This document shows, piece after piece, positions 13,201-24,850 of a stretch of DNA of 64,000 nucleotides; positions within the stretch are counted from its first letter, which is position 1, and every line of letters starts with the position of its first letter. The notes under the pieces are model-generated. The model saw only the letters and a list, made by a program, of their open reading frames with translations. It made no database searches and had not been told where the DNA came from. The position numbers were made by a program, and so were the translations under genes. The stretch lies in assembly GCF_022201045.2 (NCBI RefSeq), contig NC_068558.1:43613001-43677000 (forward strand), read 5' to 3'. Source of the DNA: Citrus sinensis. Lineage: Eukaryota > Streptophyta > Magnoliopsida > Sapindales > Rutaceae.

Positions 13201-13693
13201 GCACCACTTCATAAACAATAATTAAAAAAAAAAAGATAAATTATAAAAGTGTCCTCAACTTTGCACTTATTTAATAAAAGTAACAGCGTTAATCGTCAAA
13301 TTAACGATTGATAAAATAACAGGGGAAAAAAAAAGTCACGGCAGAGGAAAAGAAGAAGTTGAAACTCACACTGTAGAGTTTCCTTCGTGCCTCAGTGGCC
13401 TCGGTATCCGTCGTTGTTTCAAGCAGCGTCTTGAGGCAGATCACTTGCTGGATCGCCTGCGATTTGTTCCACGATGGCCTCCTCATGCCTGCACCTCAAG
13501 TTCAAGTAAAACCTCACTCAAATTATCGTTACACGTACAGAGGTACGTAAGATCACAGGACAGAGTGAAGGGGACCTTTTTCTTTGAGGTATCGGCGACA
13601 ATCTTCACGAGTGACCTGAGAAATGTCATCTTCAGTGAGCTGGTGGAGAGGCTTGTCAAGTAGCGACCGGGAAACCGTCTCTCCCGGTGACAT
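10220..13693 (-). CDS. TIFY4B: TIFY4B / PEAPOD transcriptional repressor
   Basis: Plant-specific nuclear repressor; PEAPOD proteins work with KIX8/9 and TOPLESS to limit meristemoid proliferation, leaf curvature and organ size (family knowledge). Eight exons in order: 13576-13693, 13370-13488, 13020-13156, 11767-11857, 11517-11676, 11264-11329, 10602-10659, 10220-10502. All join in frame to about 343 residues, close to the usual family length. The N-terminal PPD domain contains LTEDDISQVTREDCRRYLKE and continues into GMRRPSWNKSQAIQQV. Exon 4 holds the TIFY motif (QMTIFYSGKVNVYD) and runs into AQAILQLA. Exons 7-8 form the divergent Jas-like segment (ASVQRYREKRKDRFKNKRK). The start is the ATG at 13691-13693. 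The last exon is uncertain: it can read to the stop at 10220-10222, or be spliced at a good donor (AAAG then gtaaca, 10288) to an unrecognised ninth exon. The exon 1 donor (gtcccc) is weak. Confidence 0.92.
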
Positions 13694-14647
13694 GGCCTCG
13701 ATTTCCGGTCTATAATGACTTGCAGAGACGGATCGATGAATTTTCAGGTTCTAATACACTTCCCGGTGCCTCCTCTGGTTACCATTTTAGTAAATATAGC
13801 TATTCACCTTTCACGAGCGTGCGAGCTAGGAAGAGTGAGCGCGTAATTTTACGGGAATTTTGGTTGTAGCGTCCGCGTCTCAGCTTTTGTTTACGCTTAG
13901 GCTTATTTATTAATAAAAAATAATAACAAAACAATTAAAAATGCTGTCTTAGCATGCAACCCCAGGACGCCACGTAATCGTATCTGCTTGTAATGACGGT
14001 ACTATCCCCGTCTTAGTCCTAAAAGAAATTATTAACATTTGATCTTGACCGTAAGAATGGGAGGAATTTGCGTGTAGGGGTAATTACAGATTTTTATGAT
14101 AGATATAGGTAGGCTGGCCGGGTGCTAAGCCTGACGCAGTCCACAGTAGAGGGTGCGATCATGTGGTGACCAATAATTTGTGGTACGGAATGATAAGCAT
14201 CGGGCCCTCCATGGTGCTAGTTTAGATCCCCTCTATTGACACGTGTCATACCACCCACGTGTTTTCCAATCGTCTCAATAAAAAAGTAAAAACGAGATGT
14301 GTCACTTTTATCGAGGCATCTATGCAATTAAGAAGGCGCCACGGTGGGGCCTACTTATCCTGTACGAAAGTATGGACCACGTTATAAAGTAGCGACGATT
14401 GTCGATTCCTCCCCCCTGCACCCACTCGGCTTGTCTGAATAATTACTAATTAATTAAATAATTATTATATATATGACTTCTCACCCCCACCAAAAAAAAA
14501 TAATAATAAATCTACATGAAAAAATTAAATATAATTTACGGCCGGAACTCACCGTTCTGGTTCAATTACATCAACCAAAAACATAGCAAACAAATGAATT
14601 GTGAAAATTAAGGACACGCAAAAGACCGGGGGGGGTGGGGGGGTGTG
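13694..14647. promoter_or_regulatory. TIFY4B upstream region and 3' flank of ANK1
   Basis: No gene. From about 13981 the sequence (starting tatctgcttgtaatgacgg) recurs at about 18812 and, from about 14130, again at about 37514, so this flank belongs to the repeated ankyrin unit. It contains two G-box/ABRE-type sites, gacacgtgtc near 14239-14248 and ccacgtgt near 14256. They sit about 550 bases above the TIFY4B start on its promoter side and 3' of ANK1. Which gene they serve cannot be told from sequence. Confidence 0.5.
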
Positions 14648-17600
14648 TTACAGAGGAATCGATTTGTAGCTCCGTTGCGGCACCTTCTTAAAGGTAGCCC
14701 AAATAAGATCAAAATAAAGCGGGAATTGAGCTATAGCGAAGAGAGTTACTGGCAAGCACGTCACCGCGTATACTGGGAATGCTGCGTATTTCAATTTCTC
14801 TCTGAGCACAAAAAAGTGTCCGGCGCAGAAAGATACCAGCATAGAAGCTATGGACACGAACAGCGAAGTTAATCCAAGCAAGAGTTTTCCGGGCAAATCG
14901 CTACGGAAATCTCCTTCTTGGTACCGAGACGTTAGTATTGCTAAGAACATGACCACGGCCGTGACAGAGAAGCAGAGAGCTACCAGAGACGAGATAGCGA
15001 ACACGTTGAATGCTGGCTGGTTTTCGAGTGTTGGCTCCCCGCTATCTTCCTTGACCCCACCGGGCACGGTGGCTGACGTGGCAAAGGCAACCGTTGCAAT
15101 GAGTGCAGCCACGACCGAGCATGACTCGGACGTGTTGGTTAGCCATTGGCCGCCTGCTTGGACAAGCTCTTTGTGTGTCTCGGTGAAGACATCTTTCGGA
15201 GACTTGTTTTGCTTGTTGTAACGAACAAAGAAGTGGAAGGGCATTGATTCCTTAACAAACTGCATGCATTTTGCAAAGCACATATATACATATATACGGT
15301 TTATATAAATAATAAATTAGATATGCCATTAGCTTTGGTCTATATATATGTGTGTGTGTGTGTGTGTCCGCGTTAACGATGTATACATATAATACGCATA
15401 TGACTGAATATGATACAGTAACATACCTCGTACCACCTGAGTTCCCATTGCATTTGTAAAGCGGCCCCCGGTATCAGCCATGGCTTATGGTCTCCTAAAG
15501 TTGCAGCGAGGTGCAATGCACTGTTTCCTTGGTCATCCACTTTACGAAACACACTGTCTTTCATGATTGTTGTCTTGAGTAAGAGCTGATACACATGGGG
15601 TTGCCTATTCTCCACAGCCAACAGCACTATATTCTTCTTCTCCGAGTTTATGTCATGGATTGCCACTGGAAATGATTCTAGAATTTTCTCCACTATTTCG
15701 GTAATTCCATTCTTTGCCGCGATTAAAATTGGGGTCTCCCTCTTTGCCATGTCAGGGATAGTACTCCCTGTTTTACCTACACAAAACAATATAATATAAT
15801 ACAAGCGGCATTTTAATCAACACGTACCCCCCGATTCCCCGCCCCATAAACATTTAATAGTGTCAGAGGCCATAAGCATCATTAATTTAATCACCTCCTT
15901 CATTTCTGTCTTCTGAATTTTTTCCATTGTTTCGGCTCAGTTTGTGTGTGTCAGCAACAACGTTGTGATCAGTTAGGGAGGTATCTGGCTGCTGATAACC
16001 TTCCAAGACGGCATCAGTGTCGCCACCATCAACAATTGCGTAAGGACTTGTCTCGTCTTCTTCTGCTTGTGATGATGGCCGGCGTAGGGGTTTTCCTCCA
16101 TCGTCGTCATACTCATACAGAGAAGCGCGCCGTAGAAGTTCATCCAGAATCTGAACAGACCATGTGTGTTTCTGTTTCTTATCTCGGATCTTCCTTATCT
16201 TGGTTGATCCTAATTATTCAAGTAAATTTGTTATCTTATGGTATGGTTAGAACCGGAACAACATGGTAAAAAATATTATTGTTATTGTTATATTGCCCTA
16301 CCCAAACCAAGAATGACTAGCATTGCCTTGGAGACTAGCTTGACAAACTCAAAGCAGGTTCCATAATTGGGAGGAAAAAATTGGTGACCTTGAGCTCCAA
16401 TATTATGCCTTGATTCTTCTCCTGAATATAATATGAAAATTACAAACTATGTACGTATTTAGCATTACATCCCATTCCAGTAAGGCAGCTTTCAAATCTT
16501 GGGAATCTAAAGTTTTAATGAACATTGTGAAGCGTTTCATAATTCCTATGCTCAAGATTAAACATTCTATCTGGAACAGGTGTGACAAGCTCACATCTGC
16601 CAGAAGAGCGGTTTGACATCTTAAAGTAGCTCAAATAGTTTAATTTTTGGTCAACAATAGGAACACTCACCTTGATCTCCAGTTCCGTCATTACCTTTTG
16701 ACCTTTCAGGGTCCTCTGCATCTCTTTCTTTCTTTGTATTTCCTCTGTTAGACACTGGAAATGGGAACAACTCTGTTACCGCACATTAAATGTAAATTGA
16801 ACGGAAGAAATATTTCACTTTTTTTTTTTTGGATCACTTGTATATGCTGACGTAGTTAGTCATCGAAGGAAAATTTTGACTCACAAACTATGACCATCGT
16901 TTTCAGCAGTCTAATGAAGTTGAGGCATGTTTCGTAGTTCTCTGGGCAGTTCGTTTGCTTTTTACTTGTTTCCAACTGATACTGGTCATAAGATGTCTCC
17001 TCCTGAAGCTTATCAACGAATATACCTTCCAATTCCATTATCCACAGAACGAAAGGATAAAGAATAATTAGCAACTGTGACATTAAGTACTCGTAAAGGA
17101 AGAAGAAAATGGGGGGCCACTAATACTTACAGTGATATATGGTACCGATGCAACGCCCGAGGTGGCTACCGCTTCTGAAGGCATTGGGCTTTGTGGCGAG
17201 GACATGGAGAGGGGACACTCCTTTCTCGTTCACAGAGTTAACAAGTTTTTCATATAGATGAATTATTTGAAATGCCAAATCTATCAGAAAATACAACGCC
17301 ATATTAGTGAAAGCCTGCAATTGAATTATATGATTCTCTCGTGATCTGAACTGAACCTACCGAAGTAGTCCCCAGAGATAGCGCAGTGAAGAATAGTCTC
17401 GCCATCGTTTCTTCTAGAGTAAGTATAGCCATCGTCTACAGAGGCACAGAGGCAATGCAGGCAAAGGAAGGCATCCTTATGGCCATGAAGAGCAGCCAAG
17501 AAGAAAGGGGTTTCGTTTTCGTGGTTGCGCTCGCCAATCAATTTTCGATCGGCAGTAGCAATGCATTTGCACATGCTCACATTCCCCAGCCCGGCAGCGA

Positions 17601-17868
17601 TGTGCAAAGGCGTGCTGCCTCGTTCGTCTCCAATTGTTAAGGCTTCGAGCTGCTGCTTTTCTTTAATTATCCTTACAAGATCTTCCACTATCTCTTCTTG
17701 CCCATCGGAGACAGCAATGTGCAACGCTGTCCCGCCTGATCGTGTGATCTTGACCTTGTGAATTCTTTCATCTTTCTCGTAATTTTTAACGACTTCTTTC
17801 CACTCACCTTTCATGGCCCTCTTGAACAAGTCCTTTTTAAGTTGATCAATGTCAATCCCAGTGGCCAT
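14648..17868 (-). CDS. Ankyrin-repeat protein with PGG domain (ANK1)
   Basis: Predicted membrane protein of the ACD6/ITN1-like ankyrin-PGG family; characterised members act in salicylate-linked defence and ABA/salt responses (family knowledge). Eight exons: 17361-17868, 17131-17280, 16885-17025, 16671-16754, 16302-16421, 15895-16209, 15427-15776, 14648-15259, all GT-AG, joining to 759 residues. N-terminal ankyrin repeats contain [44 protein letters not shown] and [11 protein letters not shown]. Exons 4-6 are a charged, low-complexity linker ([13 protein letters not shown]). Exon 7 has further repeats ([31 protein letters not shown]). Exon 8 carries the PGG motif at about 622-624 and about four hydrophobic segments, so the C-terminus should be membrane-embedded. 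Exon 2 uses the acceptor just before ATTTGGCATTTC; an upstream AG would put a stop in frame. Confidence 0.92.
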
Positions 17869-19463
17869 TGTTAAAGCCTCTTCCTCTTCAACTGGAAATT
17901 AAACTATCTGTGAGCTACAGGTTTTAACTTAATTGGAGCTGTCAATACTCAGTATTGGCTAAGAGGCTTAGCTATATTAATAATTTTATTCTCCAAAAAA
18001 GAGTCGCTCTCCTACTGGCCAACATGTAAAATTAAGAAGAATTTAAAGATATGGATATAAAGATAAAGGTAAAACATGTTGTGTGTTCCATTTGTAGCCT
18101 CCCTTTAAACGTGTTTGATTCTTCTAGGACAAATAAGAAAGATGGAGAAGAGATAACATTATATTGTTCTGTCTTTTGGAACAAGCCATATTAGCACAAT
18201 TAAATTTTATCTAAATTTAAATAAAAAGTTAGTTATGTCAGCTAATATGCACGAGTTTATATAAATATATTCATCTCTTATGTCGTCATTTGCACACAAA
18301 CTGAGACAAACTTTTAAAATTGGAGCGAAGGGGCAGCACAAATTGATATAATGAGTCAAATTTTATAAGCCATGCAATACATTAAGCATAATAGCATACT
18401 GTATTGTTTCAGCTTTCAATGTTTTTCTCAAATGACAATAATCGGCTGATACCAAATAAGACGAAATATTGTAACTTGTAAAGCACAGAATGATCGACCC
18501 CACCAAAAAGAGAAAAGTAAAGTGATAATGCAACTGATTGGCTGAGCTTTGTAATATGGGCCCAATAACTTGGGCCACAAGCATGTTCACGATGAATAAC
18601 GTGACTCTCACGTTCAATCTTCCACCAGGTTCTTTTGCACTAAAAATTGGGAGTTCATCTTTTCCAATGGATCCATTAACTTTAACCTCTTTTAATAAAG
18701 AAAACATTAACTGTGTTTGTCAAAACTCCTCTCTTTATAACAGAGGAAATTCGTAAGTTCGAGTTCTCATGTGAGACTTATCTTATTGTGTTAATATATA
18801 ATCTATATATTGTATCTGCTTGTAATGACGGTACTATCCCCGTCTTAGTCCTGAAAGAAATTATTAACATTTGACCTTGACAGTAAGAATGGGAGGAATT
18901 TGCATGTAGGGGTAATTAGAGATTTTTATGATAGATATAGGTAGGCTGGCCGGGTGCTAAGCCCGACGCAGTCTACAGCAGAGGGTGCGATCATGTGGTG
19001 ACCAATAATTTGTGGTACGGAATGATAAGCATCGGGCCCTCCATGGTGCCAGTTTAGATCCCCTCTATTGACACGTGTCATACCACCCACGTGTTTTCCA
19101 ATCTTCTCAATAAAAAAGTAAAAATGAGAGGACCGCCTTCCTACTTCTTGATTGTCACTTTTATCGAGGCAGCTATGCAATTAAGAAGGCGCCAGGGTAG
19201 GGCCTACTTTCCCGTACGAAAGGGTGGACCACGTTATAAAGGAACCACGATTGTCGATTCCTCCTCCAGCTTGTCTGAATAATTACTAATTAATTAAATA
19301 ATTACTATATGACTTCTCACCAAATAAAAAAAAAACTATAAGAAAAAATTAAATATAATTTACGGCTGGAAATCACCGTTCTGGTTCAATTACATCAACC
19401 AAAAACATAGCAAACAAATGAACTGTGAAAATTAAGGACAGGCAAAAGACAACATGGGGTGCG
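17869..19463. other. Spacer between ANK1 and ANK2 with unit junction
   Basis: This holds the ANK1 5' flank (to about 18790) and then the 3' flank of the next unit, starting near 18812 with the sequence also found at 13981. The junction (tatatattg, then tatctgcttg) marks the tandem-duplication breakpoint. The G-box pair recurs near 19070-19097. The only sizeable open frame is listed separately (18363-18707). Confidence 0.6.
18363..18707 (-). other. Unrecognised ORF with two hydrophobic segments, unit 1
   Basis: The frame encodes about 114 residues with two strongly hydrophobic stretches (VRVTLFIVNMLVAQVIG; FTFLFLVGSIILCF) and ends KAETIQYAIMLNVLHGL. I do not recognise a family. Related frames occur in the same place in the other units (24015-24359, 54339-54683) and, as a deleted remnant, at about 23200-23345 and 53520-53675. 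It lies 0.5 kb above ANK1 on the same strand. It could be a relic exon of a lost membrane protein gene; conservation may simply reflect recent duplication. Confidence 0.35.
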
Positions 19464-22400
19464 TTACGGAGGAATCGACTGGTAGCTCCGTTGCGGCACC
19501 TTCTTAAAGATAGCCCAAATAAGATAATAATAAAGCGGGAATCGAGCTATAGCGAAGAGAGTTACTGGCAGGCACGTCACCGCGTATACTGGGAATGCTG
19601 CGGATTTTAATTTATCTCTAACCACAAGAAAGTGTCCAGCCCAGAAAGATATCATCATTGAAGCTATGGACACGAACAGTGAAGTTAATCCAAGCAAGAG
19701 TTTTTCAGGCAAATCTTTACGGAAATCTTGTTCCTGGAACCGAGACGTTTTTATTGCGAAGAATACGACCAAAGCTGTCATAGAGAAGGATAGAGCTACG
19801 AGAGATGAGAAAGCGAATACGTTGAATGCCAGCTGGTCTTTGAGGTTCGGATCTCCGGTTTCGCCATTGACTCCACCTGGCACGTTGGATGAGGAGGTGA
19901 AAGCAACCGTGGCGATGAGTGCAGCCATGACCGTGCATGCCTCGGACGTCTGGGTTAGCCATTGGCCGCCTGCTTGGACAAGCTTTTTGTGTGTCTCGGT
20001 GAAGACATCTTTTGCAGACTTGTTTTGATCGTTGTAACGAACAAAGAAGTGGAATGGCATTGAGTCTCTGACAAACTGCGTGCATTTTGCAAATTACATA
20101 TATACATATACGGTATATACAAATAATAAATTAGATACGCCATTAGCTTGGGTGTATATGTGTGTGTGTGTCTGTGTCCGCACTAACGATGTATACATAT
20201 AATACGATTATGACAGTATATGATACAGTAACATACCTCGTACCACTTCAGTTCCCATTGCATTTGTAAAGCGGCCCCCGGAATCAGCCATGGCTTATGG
20301 TCTCCTAAAGTTGCAGCGAGGTGCAATGCACTGTTTCCTTGGTCATCCACTTTACGAAACACAGTCTCTTGTATGATTGCTGTCTTGAGTAAGAGCTGAT
20401 ACACATGGCGTTGCCTATTCTCCACAGCCAACAGCATTACATTCTTCTTCTCCGAGTTCATGTCAAGGATTGCCACTGGAAATGATTTTAGAATTTTCTC
20501 CACTATTTCGGTTATTCCATTCTTTGCCGCGATTAAAATTGGGGTCTCCCTCTTTACCGTGTCAGGGATAGTACTCCCTGTTTTACCTACACAAAACAGT
20601 ATAATATAATACAAGCGGCATTTTAATCAACACGTACCCCCCGATTCCCCGCCCCATAAACATTTAATAGTGTTAGAGGCCATAAGCATCATTAATTTAA
20701 TCACCTCCTTCATTTCTGTCTTCTGAATTTTTTCCATTGTTTCGGCTCAGTTTGTGGGTGTCAGTAACAACGTTGTGATCAGTTAGGGAGGTATCTGGCT
20801 GCTGATCACCTTCCAAGTCGGCATCAGTGTCGCCACCATCAACAATTGCGTAAGGAATTGTCTCGTCTTCTTCTACTTGTGATGATGGCCGGCGTAGGGG
20901 TTTTCCTCCAACGTAGTCATACTCATACAGAGAAGTGCGCCGTAGAAGTTCATCCAGAATCTGAACAGACCATGTGTGTTTCTGTTTCTCATCTCGGATC
21001 TTCCTTATCTTGGTTGATCCTAATTATTCAAGTAAATTTGTTATCTTATGGTATGGTTAGAACCGGAACAACATGGTAAAAAATATTATTGTTATTGTTA
21101 TATTGCCCTACCCAAACCAAGAATGACTAGCATTGGCTTGGAGACTAGCTTGACAAACTCAAAGCAGGTTCCATAATTGGGAGGAAAAAATTGGTGACCT
21201 TGAGCTCCAATATTATGCCTTGATTCTTCTCCTGAATATAATATGACAATTACAAACTATGTACGTATTTAGCATTACATCCCATTCCAGTAAGGCAACT
21301 TTCAAATCTTGGGAATCTAAAATTTTAATGAAGATTGTGAAGCGTTTCATAATTCCTATGCTCAAGATTAAACATTCTGTCTGGAAGTGGTGTGACAAGC
21401 TCACATCTGCCAGAAGAGCGGTACGACATCTTAAAGTAGCTCAAATAGTTTAATTTTTGGTCAACAATAGGAACACTCACCTTGATCTCCAGTTCCGTCA
21501 TTACCTTTTGACCTTTCAGGGTCCTCTGCATCTCTTGGCGTTGGTTCTTTCTTTGTATTTCCTCTATTAAACACTGGAAATGGGAACAACTCCGTTACCG
21601 TACATGGAATGTACCATGAATGGAAGAAATATTTTCACTTTTTATCTTTTTTGGATCACTTGTATATGCCGAGGTAGTTAATCATCAAATGAAAATTTTG
21701 ACTCACAAACTATGACCATCGTTTTCAGCAGTCTAATGAAGTTGAGGCATGTTTCGTAGTTCTCTGGGTAGTTCGTTTGCTTTTTAATTGTTGTGAACAG
21801 ATGCTGGTCATAAGATGTCTCCTCCTGAAGCTTATCAACGGATATACCTTCCAATTCCATTATCCATTGAACGAACGAATAAAGAATAATTAGCAACTGT
21901 GACATTAAGCACTAGTAAAGGAAGAAGAAAATGGGGGGCCAGTAATACTTACAATGATATATGATACCAGTGCAAAGCCCGAGGTGGCTACCGCTTCTGA
22001 AGGCATTGGGCTTTGTGGCGAGGAGGTGGAGTGGGGACACTCCTCGCTCGTTCACAAAGTTAACAAGTTTTTCATATAGATGAATTATTTGAAATGCCAA
22101 ATCTACTAGAAAATACAACGCCGTATTAGTGAAAGCCTGCAATTGAATTATATGATTCTCTCGTGATCTGAACTGAACTTACCGAAGTAGTACCCAGAGA
22201 TGGCATAGTGAAGAATAGTCTCGCCATTCTTTCTTCTGGAGTAATTATAGCCATCGTCTACAGAGGCACAGAGATAATGCAGGCAAAGGAAGGCATCCTT
22301 ATGGCCATGACGAGCAGCCAAGAAGAAAGGGGTTTCGTTTTCGTGGTTACGCTCGCCAATCAATTTTGGATCGGCAGTAGCAATGCATTCGCACATGCTC

Positions 22401-22690
22401 ACATTCCCCAGCCCGGCTGCGATGTGCAAAGGCGTGCTGCCTCGCTCGTCTCCAATTTTTAAGACTTTGAGCTGCTGCTTTTCGTGAATTATCCTCACAA
22501 GATCTTCCACTATCTCTTCTTGCCCATCGGAGACAGCAATGTGCAACGCTGTCCCGCCTGATCGTGTGATCCTGGCCTCGTGAATTCTGTCATCTTTCCC
22601 GTAATTTTCAACGACTTCTTTCCACTTACCTTTCATGGCACTCTTGAACAAACCCTTTTTAAGTTGATCAATGTCAATCCCAGTCGCCAT
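19464..22690 (-). CDS. Ankyrin-repeat protein with PGG domain (ANK2)
   Basis: Paralogue of ANK1 with the same eight-exon structure: 22183-22690, 21953-22102, 21707-21847, 21481-21573, 21112-21231, 20705-21019, 20237-20586, 19464-20075 (2289 bp, 762 residues, all phases joining). Ankyrin repeats, acidic linker, second ankyrin block and the C-terminal PGG domain ([18 protein letters not shown]) are all intact. It differs from ANK1 mainly in the last exon ([20 protein letters not shown] here, [20 protein letters not shown] in ANK1) and has three extra codons in exon 4. The intron 1 donor is gtaagt, where ANK1 and ANK3 have gtaggt. No disabling change was seen. It lies head-to-tail with ANK1. Confidence 0.92.
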
Positions 22691-23708
22691 TGTTAAAGCC
22701 TCTTCCTCTTCAACCGGAAATTTAACTAGCTGTGAGCTACAGGTTTTAACTTAATTGGAGCTGTCAATACTCAGTATTGGCTAAGAGGCTTAGCTGTATT
22801 AATAATTTTATTCTCCAAAAAAGAGTCGCTCTGCTACTGGCAAACATGTAAAATTAAGAAGAATTTAAAGATATGGATATGAAGATAAAGGTAAAATATG
22901 TTGTGTTCCATTTGTAGCCTCCCGTTAAACGTGTTTGATTCTTCTGGGACAAATAAGAGAGATGGAGAGGAGATAACATTATATTGTTCTGTCTTTTGGA
23001 ACAAGCCATGTTAGCACAATTAAATTTTATCTCAAATTTAAATAAAAAAGTTAATTATGTCAGCTAATATGCATGAGTTTATGTAAATATATTCATCTCT
23101 TATGTCGTCATTTGCACACAAACTGAGACTAACAACTTTTAAAATTGGTGCGAAGGGGCAGCACAAATTTAATATAATGAGTCAAATTTTATAAGCCATG
23201 GCAATACGTGAAGCATATTGTATTGTTTCAACTTTCAATATTTTTCTACAATTGCGATAATCGACTGATACCAAGACCAAAAATTGGAACCTGTAAAGCA
23301 TAGAATGTTCGGCCCCACGAAAAAGAGAAAAGTAAAATAAACCTCTTTTAATAAAGAAAACGCTAACTATGTTTGCTTCAACTATGCGATTGGCCGTTTG
23401 TCCAAACTCCTCTCTTTATAATAGAGGAAATTAGTAAGTTCGAGTTCTCATGTGAGGCTTATCTTACTGTGTAAATCTTTTCTAAAAGTAATCTAATGAT
23501 TTAGTTGATTAATCTATATATTTTTTATGAACTTATCGGTGTATATTTTCCCATATATTTAATATGAATGAAATATGTATTCTTGATAAAATAAAATAAA
23601 AAATTGTAGAATAATGAAGGAAGAATGAACGATTCGATAAAAAATTATGTCTTGAGTCAAAATTCAAAAGGACTGCTAGATGTGACAATTCGCTTACATT
23701 AATATTTT

Positions 23709-23833
23709 GAGAGCTGCTATCTTATGTTTAACATAAGATACAACCCTCTCTATCAGCGGTGGGCCCTAGTGGGACTCACGAATCAGTTGTGTGAGAAATT
23801 ATACCTTACGTTAAATGTAAGGTAGAAAAATCC
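23709..23833. mobile_element. 125-bp MITE with palindromic ends, copy 1
   Basis: Each end is itself a near palindrome (ctatcttatgtttaacataagata left; taccttacgttaaatgtaaggta right), the two ends are inverted repeats of one another, and the element is flanked by an exact 9-base repeat taatatttt (23700-23708, 23834-23842). The 9-base duplication suggests a Mutator-type MITE. Confidence 0.75.
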
Positions 23834-24014
23834 TAATATTTTTAGCACAATTAAATTTTATCTCAAATTTAAATAAAAAGTTAGTTATGTCAGCTAATAT
23901 GCACGAGTTTATATAAATATATTCATCTCTTATGTCGTCATTTGCACACAAACTGAGACAAACTTTTAAAATTGGAGCGAAGGGGCAGCACAAATTGATA
24001 TAATGAGTCAAATT

Positions 24015-24359
24015 TTATAAGCCATGCAATACATTAAGCATAATAGCATACTGTATTGTTTCAGCTTTCAATGTTTTTCTCAAATTACGATAATCGGCTG
24101 ATACCAAATCAGACGAAATATTGGAACTTGTAAAGCATAGAATGATCGACCCCAACAAAAGAGAAAAGTAAAGTGATAATGCAACTGATTGGCTGAGCTT
24201 TGTAATATGGGCCCAATTAACTTGGGCCACAAGCATGTTCATGATGAATAACGTGACTCTCGCGTTCAATCTTCCTCCAGGTTCTTTTGCACTAAAAATT
24301 GGGAGTTTATCTTTTCCAATGGATCCATGTACTTTAACCTCTTTTAATAAAGAAAACAC
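24015..24359 (-). pseudogene. Unrecognised membrane ORF, unit 2 copy with shifted middle
   Basis: Same frame as the ORF at 18363-18707 at both ends. The middle about 25 residues are read in another frame because of one added base near the ggcccaattaac site and one lost base in the caacaaaagag site. The two changes cancel, so the frame stays open. No family recognised. Confidence 0.4.
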
Positions 24360-24727
24360 TAACTGTGTTTGCTTCGACTATAAGTCATATTTTTATTTCC
24401 AGAGAGGGGATTGGCCGTTTGTCAAAACTCCTCTCTTTATAACAGAGGAAATTAACAAGTTTGAGTTCTCATGTGAGACTTATCTTACTGTGTAAATCTT
24501 TTCTAAAAGTATTCTACATGATTTTATTGATTAATCTATATATTTTTTATGAACTTATCGGTGTTTTTTTTTCTACATATTTAATATGAATGAAATATGT
24601 GTTGTTTATAAAATAAAAAAAATTGTAGAATAGTGAAGGACGAATGAACGATTTGACAAAAAATTATACCATGAGTCAAAACTCAAAAGGACTGCTGAAT
24701 GTGACAATTCACTTACATTAATATTTT

Positions 24728-24850
24728 GGAGCTGTACCTTACGTTTAACATAAGGTACAGTCCTCTCCACCAACTGTGGGCTCTAGTGGGACTCACAGAT
24801 CAGTTGTGTGAGAAGCTCTATCTTACGTTAAACGTAAGATAGCAAAATCC
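24728..24850. mobile_element. 123-bp MITE with palindromic ends, copy 2
   Basis: Same structure and flanking taatatttt repeat (24719-24727, 24851-24859) as the copy at 23709. Its ends read ctgtaccttacgtttaac with ataaggtacag, and ctatcttacgttaaac with gtaagatag. It is a paralogous copy produced by the tandem duplication, not an independent insertion. Confidence 0.75.

Noticed and set aside
14850-15221. Plus-strand ORF over the ankyrin last exon (also at 19666-20028 and 50103-50384)
   Set aside because: Mirror frame of the PGG-domain exon; its conservation follows from the sense-strand gene.
17361-17868. Ankyrin exon 2 starting right after attgcag (17311 in ANK1, 22136 in ANK2)
   Set aside because: With the fixed exon 1 donor this puts a stop codon at once; the acceptor before ATTTGGCATTTC keeps the frame and restores DLAFQIIH.
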